From NCBI GenBank assembly GCA_020851855.1, contig JADZBY010000391.1:1-8318 (forward strand): a stretch of DNA of 8,318 nucleotides, given 5' to 3'. Shown in pieces: positions 4,730-8,318 of the stretch. Below the pieces are notes generated by a model. That model ran no database searches, was not told the DNA's origin, and saw only the letters and a program-made list of their open reading frames with translations. Both the position numbers and the translations under genes were made by a program. Origin of the DNA: Anaerolineae bacterium (GTDB lineage Bacteria > Chloroflexota > Anaerolineae > Aggregatilineales > UBA2796). Numbering within the stretch: the stretch's first letter is position 1; each line of letters starts with the position of its first letter.

Positions 4730-7111
4730 ATGGCAAGCATGGATTGGCAACTCACCTACCTTACGCCAGATGCGGCGCAGGAATTCCTGGACGATCCCAG
4801 CGTGGTATCCGATACAGCACTGGCGGCGCTTGACTGGCGGCCTGCCGAGGTGCCGGGATCGGTGCAGACCAGCGCCTTCGGGATGCTACTCCCCGATCTC
4901 TATGTTGGCGACAACGTGCAGCGCGTGGCGTGGATGGGCGGCGTGTACTGGATATACCGAAGCACATTCGTCATGCCCGCCGTCGCGCCGGATGAAGAGG
5001 CCACGCTGGTCTTCGTCGGGATCGATTATCAGGCGGCGATCTACCTGAACGGGCGCAAGGTCTGCGACCACGAGGGCATGTTCTCTCCCGTCGCGGTCTC
5101 GCTTGAAGGACTAGTCACAGGCAGCGTAAATGACCTGCTCGTCGTCATCACGCCCTTTGTGGCCGGCCCGGAGCCGCACGAGCACATGAAGAGCCGCGTG
5201 GGAATCGGCAACGGCTGGGATTTCGCGCCCAGGCTAGTCACCGCCGGAATCTGGGATGTCGTGCGCCTAGAAGTTCGGCCACGCCTGCGCGTGCTCGGCA
5301 CGTATGTACACACGACGCTCGCCAACCAGCAGCGAGCCGACAACATTGTCTACATCGATCTGAGCGAACTGGTAGAGTACGGTACACTGATCCTCACCCT
5401 GGACACGACCACGCGCCGATACCCCGTCGTACAAACCGACCACCTGGCGCTGCCACTGGAAGTGCTTTCGCCGCGCCTGTGGTGGCCGAACGGGCACGGC
5501 GCGCCCACGCTTGTCACGCTACGCATCGAGCTGGATGTGCCGGGCCGGGCCACACGCCCCTTCGTGCAGCGCGTCGGCCTGCGCAGTATCGACCGCGTGC
5601 CATGCGCCGGTCAGGGCGTGGAAGACACGCCGCTCCAGTTGCGCATCAATGGTCGCCCCATCTTTCTCAAGGGCGTGAACTGGACGCCGCTGGATGCCTG
5701 TCCGGGCAGCATCACACCGGAACGCTACCGGACCTTCCTGGAGCAATTTCGCGCTGCGGGCGTGAACATGATCCGGGTGTGGGGCGGTGGTCTGAAAGAG
5801 AAGGATGCGTTTTACACGCTGGCCGACGAGTTCGGCTTGATGGTCATGCAGGAGTTCCCGCTGGCCTGCCAGCGCCTCGCCCGGACGGAGCGGTTCTTCC
5901 GGCTTGTCGCGCAAGAGGTGACGAGCATCGTCCGAGCGCTACGCCACCATGCGTGCATTGTCTTGTGGTCAGGCGGCAACGAGCATTATCACTATTGGGC
6001 AAGCGTCGACTCGGGCACACCCATCATGGAGCGGGTGAAAGCCACCGTCCAGCGCGAGTTTGATATTGATCCGGCAGACCCGGAATGGCACGGTTTTGCA
6101 GACACCTACGACGAGCCAGCGCTATCTCTGATGGGCAGCCTGTGCGCGGCGCTGGATCGCTCCCGTCCGTACCAGATCACCTCGGCGCTTGAGGGCGAAG
6201 GCGAAGCGCACGGCATCTGGACGTGGAATCCGCGCGTTGGCGATTATCGCTACCGGGATTACGACAGCCTCTACGATTTCTGGAATGCGGCCCGCCGTCA
6301 CCTGTATTCCGAGGCCAGCGTGCCATCCATCGCCAACCTGGACTCCATCCGATTTGTGTGCGGCGCGGAGTACAAGGACTGCCCTCAGCCCGATGACTCA
6401 CTCTGGCTGCTGCACAACGCCTTCCGCGCCGCCTGGGATGGTCCGGACGACGTGTGGCTTGACCTGACCTCGATTGAGAAGCTCTTCGGCAAGCTGGAAA
6501 GCCTGGATGCCCTTGTCTTCGCCAGCCAGTGGATGCAGGCGGAAGGAGCGCGTTACCTCATCGAGGCGGTACGCCGCCGGACAGGCCACACCAGCGGCGT
6601 CCTCTGGTGGGGCGTAAACGAAATATGGACGGCGCTGGCCGGAAGCTCATTGATTGACTACTTCGGGCAGCCCAAGCTCGCTTGGTCCTTCGTCGCGAAT
6701 GCCTTCAAGCCGAGCATTCTGACACTGCGCTACGAGAATTGCGTGTGCCGAAGCGCCAAGCCGGAATTATGGCTGTGCCATGACGGTCCTGATCGTTTCC
6801 AGGGAAGCTATCAGGTGACCTTACATGACTTGCAGTACGACCAGCGCGAGGTAGTCGAGGGGCGGCTCGAAGCCGCGCCGTACAGCGCATTCAGCATCCG
6901 CACATTACCGCGCCGACGGCTGGTCGCAGGCGGGCGGCTGCACATTCAGTGCCGTTTACTCGCGCCCGGCGGTGAGCCTGTCCACATCAACGACTACGTA
7001 TTCGCCTCGAACGAGGACGCGCCGCCCTTTGATGCGACCATGCGCGCCTATCTCCAGCAGCTTTTTTCGCCCGCCGTGCCTGAGCAACAAACCATACGGA
7101 GCAATTCATGA
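4730..7111 (+). CDS. GH2 beta-mannosidase-like glycoside hydrolase
   Basis: A 793-residue retaining glycosidase of family GH2 that should remove a terminal beta-linked sugar from imported oligosaccharides. Domains: sugar-binding jelly roll at about 1-185, with WDFAPRLVTAGIWDVVRLEV from W163; Ig-like domain at about 190-300; (beta/alpha)8 barrel at about 305-650; and a beta-rich C-terminal domain. NWTPLD (317-322) and RVWGGG (349-354) are mannosidase-type barrel motifs. WSGGNE (413-418) carries the likely acid/base E418, and YSEASVPS carries the likely nucleophile E528. WWGVNEIW (626-633) with LIDYFGQPKLAW matches the WQLND region of beta-mannosidases. No signal peptide is seen, so it is probably cytoplasmic. 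The ATG at 4730 is chosen over 4739; neither has a strong ribosome binding site. Exo-beta-glucosaminidase or another GH2 activity remains possible, since the motifs deviate from classical mannosidases (WSGNNE, SEFG, WQLND). Confidence 0.88.
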   Translation: MASMDWQLTYLTPDAAQEFLDDPSVVSDTALAALDWRPAEVPGSVQTSAFGMLLPDLYVGDNVQRVAWMGGVYWIYRSTFVMPAVAPDEEATLVFVGIDYQAAIYLNGRKVCDHEGMFSPVAVSLEGLVTGSVNDLLVVITPFVAGPEPHEHMKSRVGIGNGWDFAPRLVTAGIWDVVRLEVRPRLRVLGTYVHTTLANQQRADNIVYIDLSELVEYGTLILTLDTTTRRYPVVQTDHLALPLEVLSPRLWWPNGHGAPTLVTLRIELDVPGRATRPFVQRVGLRSIDRVPCAGQGVEDTPLQLRINGRPIFLKGVNWTPLDACPGSITPERYRTFLEQFRAAGVNMIRVWGGGLKEKDAFYTLADEFGLMVMQEFPLACQRLARTERFFRLVAQEVTSIVRALRHHACIVLWSGGNEHYHYWASVDSGTPIMERVKATVQREFDIDPADPEWHGFADTYDEPALSLMGSLCAALDRSRPYQITSALEGEGEAHGIWTWNPRVGDYRYRDYDSLYDFWNAARRHLYSEASVPSIANLDSIRFVCGAEYKDCPQPDDSLWLLHNAFRAAWDGPDDVWLDLTSIEKLFGKLESLDALVFASQWMQAEGARYLIEAVRRRTGHTSGVLWWGVNEIWTALAGSSLIDYFGQPKLAWSFVANAFKPSILTLRYENCVCRSAKPELWLCHDGPDRFQGSYQVTLHDLQYDQREVVEGRLEAAPYSAFSIRTLPRRRLVAGGRLHIQCRLLAPGGEPVHINDYVFASNEDAPPFDATMRAYLQQLFSPAVPEQQTIRSNS

Positions 7112-8109
7112 GTGACCAGAAGCCCATCCGGCTTGCCCTGATCGGTGCGGGTATCTTCACCAGAGACGCGCGCATCCCCGCGTACCGGAAGCTGGCCGAA
7201 CAATTCGAAATCGTCGCCGTGTGCAGCCGGACCGCCGAATCGGCTATGAGCGCGGCGAGCCTGCTCGAAAAACCGGTCGACATTTACACCGATGCCGCCG
7301 AGTTGCTCAGGCGCGACGACATCGAGGCGGTGGACGTGGTGCTGCCCATCGAGACGATGCCGGACATGGTTGAGGCGGCGCTGGGCGCAGGCAAGCACGT
7401 CGTCAGCGAGAAGCCCGTCTCGCCCACCGTCGAGGTCGGCAAGCGTCTGCTAGGCAAACAAACCGATCGGGTCTGGATGGTGTCCGAGAACTTCCGCTAT
7501 GAAGAGGCGTTGCTTGAAGCCGCAGCTATCGTGCAGAGCGGCGAGATCGGGCGGCCTTTCCACTTCCACTGGGACATCTATATCGACATGACGCCCGCCA
7601 ACCCGTACTACCACACGACGTGGCGTCGCACGGGCACGTTCCAAGGCGGCTACATACTGGATGGCGGCGTGCACGTCGCGGCGGGGATGAGACTCATTTT
7701 CGGGGAAGTGGCGCGGGTCAGTGCATTTACGGCGCAGGTACGCCCCGATTTGCCGCCTGCTGATACGATGAGCAGCGTGCTCCAGTTCGAGAGCGGCGTG
7801 CTTGGCGCGTGGAACATCAGCTATGCCGCAGGCGCGCCCTGGGAACATGCGCTGTACATTGCGGGTGACAGAGGCTCGGTGCGCGTTCACCTGGGCGGCA
7901 TCGAGGTGACGAGCGCCCGGCGTACGGAGAGTCATTCAGTGACGAGCAACAGCATCACGGCCGAGTTGGCGGCGTTTGCGGCAGCCATCCGTCGCGGTGA
8001 GCCACACCGCAACGCCCCCGAAGAGGCGGTGAAAGACGTGGCCGTCGTCGAGGCGTTGATGGAGTCAGCACGGACGGGATGCAGTGTAGTGCCTGCTCGT
8101 ATCCCGTGA
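7108..8109 (+). CDS. Gfo/Idh/MocA-family sugar oxidoreductase
   Basis: A 333-residue NAD(P)-dependent oxidoreductase of the glucose-fructose oxidoreductase / inositol dehydrogenase family. The N-terminal Rossmann fold has the dinucleotide loop LIGAGIF at residues 11-17. SEKPVS carries E101-K102-P103, where the Lys is the conserved catalytic and cofactor-contacting residue. The C-terminal domain includes GGYILDGGVHVAAGMR, with D185 and H189 in the positions of the family's catalytic pair. The start ATG overlaps the glycosidase stop as ATGA, with CGGAG upstream, which indicates translational coupling. Members act on sugars, inositols or sugar derivatives, so this enzyme probably processes the sugar released by the GH2 enzyme. 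The exact substrate and reaction cannot be told from sequence. Confidence 0.92.
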   Translation: MSDQKPIRLALIGAGIFTRDARIPAYRKLAEQFEIVAVCSRTAESAMSAASLLEKPVDIYTDAAELLRRDDIEAVDVVLPIETMPDMVEAALGAGKHVVSEKPVSPTVEVGKRLLGKQTDRVWMVSENFRYEEALLEAAAIVQSGEIGRPFHFHWDIYIDMTPANPYYHTTWRRTGTFQGGYILDGGVHVAAGMRLIFGEVARVSAFTAQVRPDLPPADTMSSVLQFESGVLGAWNISYAAGAPWEHALYIAGDRGSVRVHLGGIEVTSARRTESHSVTSNSITAELAAFAAAIRRGEPHRNAPEEAVKDVAVVEALMESARTGCSVVPARIP

Positions 8110-8208
8110 ATGGTTTCAGTGCCCCTTCTGTGGGCCGATATGGTGAAGCTTAGGTGTCCTACAGATGACGATGCGCTGAGGTATACCCTAACTAGAGTGT
8201 GTCTGCAA
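8110..8208. other. Noncoding spacer after the operon
   Basis: No gene, promoter or terminator is evident between the oxidoreductase stop and the palindromic element. A short open frame runs through it into the repeat, but it has no ribosome binding site and its C-terminal half is repeat sequence. Confidence 0.6.
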
Positions 8209-8317
8209 ACCCTCACCCCCGGCCCCTCTCCCTCATGGAGAGGGGTGCGGAAACCCAGGATTCCCGCTTTTTCTCCCCTCTCGCCCACCGGGAGAGAGGG
8301 GCCGGGGGAGTGAGGGT
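8209..8317. repeat. Interspersed palindromic (REP-like) repeat element
   Basis: The left arm begins ACCCTCACCCCCGGCCCCTC and the right arm ends with its reverse complement carrying two 2-base insertions, so the ends form long inverted repeats. Inside are two smaller hairpins. CCCCTCTCC (8223-8231) pairs with GGAGAGGGG (8237-8245). CCCCTCTC (8275-8282) pairs with GAGAGGGG (8294-8301). A T-run (8268-8272) lies between them. C-rich/G-rich palindromes of this form recur between genes in many GC-rich genomes, including Chloroflexota (general knowledge, not checked here). It may also end transcription of the operon. The window ends within one base of the right arm, so anything beyond is unseen. Confidence 0.75.
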
Positions 8318-8318
8318 C

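Noticed and set aside
5479..6063. A 194-codon plus-strand frame inside the GH2 gene
   Set aside because: Its composition (Arg, Ala, Gly, His) is that of an out-of-frame shadow, and the overlapping GH2 frame carries catalytic motifs.
8110..8313. A 67-codon open frame after the oxidoreductase gene
   Set aside because: It has no ribosome binding site, and its second half (LTPGPSPSWRG, SPLSPTGREGPGE) is translated palindromic repeat, a common false protein.

Overview
The window reads as a carbohydrate import and degradation locus from a GC-rich bacterium. The gene style fits a Chloroflexota (Anaerolineae-like) genome: a family 1 solute-binding protein with MalF/MalG-type permeases and no ATPase, a LacI-family regulator, glycoside hydrolases, and a C-rich/G-rich interspersed palindrome of a kind I associate with that phylum. 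This taxonomic guess comes from protein style and the repeat. No rRNA or marker gene is present to confirm it.

Layout. Positions 1-116 (minus) hold the first 38 codons of a gene that runs off the left edge, probably a six-hairpin-type glycosidase. Positions 203-1213 (minus) encode a LacI/GalR-family repressor, co-oriented with and 86 bp upstream of that gene. Positions 1214-1572 are a divergent control region with promoters facing both ways and several short palindromes built from TGAA/TTCA half-sites. Positions 1573-8109 (plus) are a compact five-gene run: secreted sugar-binding protein, two inner-membrane permeases, a family GH2 beta-mannosidase-like glycosidase, and a Gfo/Idh/MocA oxidoreductase. 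A strong hairpin separates the binding protein from the first permease. Positions 8110-8318 carry no gene and end in the palindromic repeat element.

How it works together (inference). The binding protein captures an oligosaccharide outside the membrane and the two permeases import it, powered by an ATPase encoded elsewhere. The GH2 enzyme, which has no visible signal peptide, cleaves the terminal beta-linked sugar in the cytoplasm. The oxidoreductase then oxidises or epimerises the released sugar or a derivative. The LacI-family protein probably represses both directions until the sugar or a breakdown product binds it. GH2 similarity points to beta-mannosides or related beta-linked sugars (possibly glucosaminides), but the substrate is not fixed by the sequence.

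I do not see a wholly new kind of system. The most interesting points are a LacI-family regulator that appears to lack the hinge-helix linker, the periodic half-site array facing it, and the paired inverted repeats between the binding protein and permease genes.
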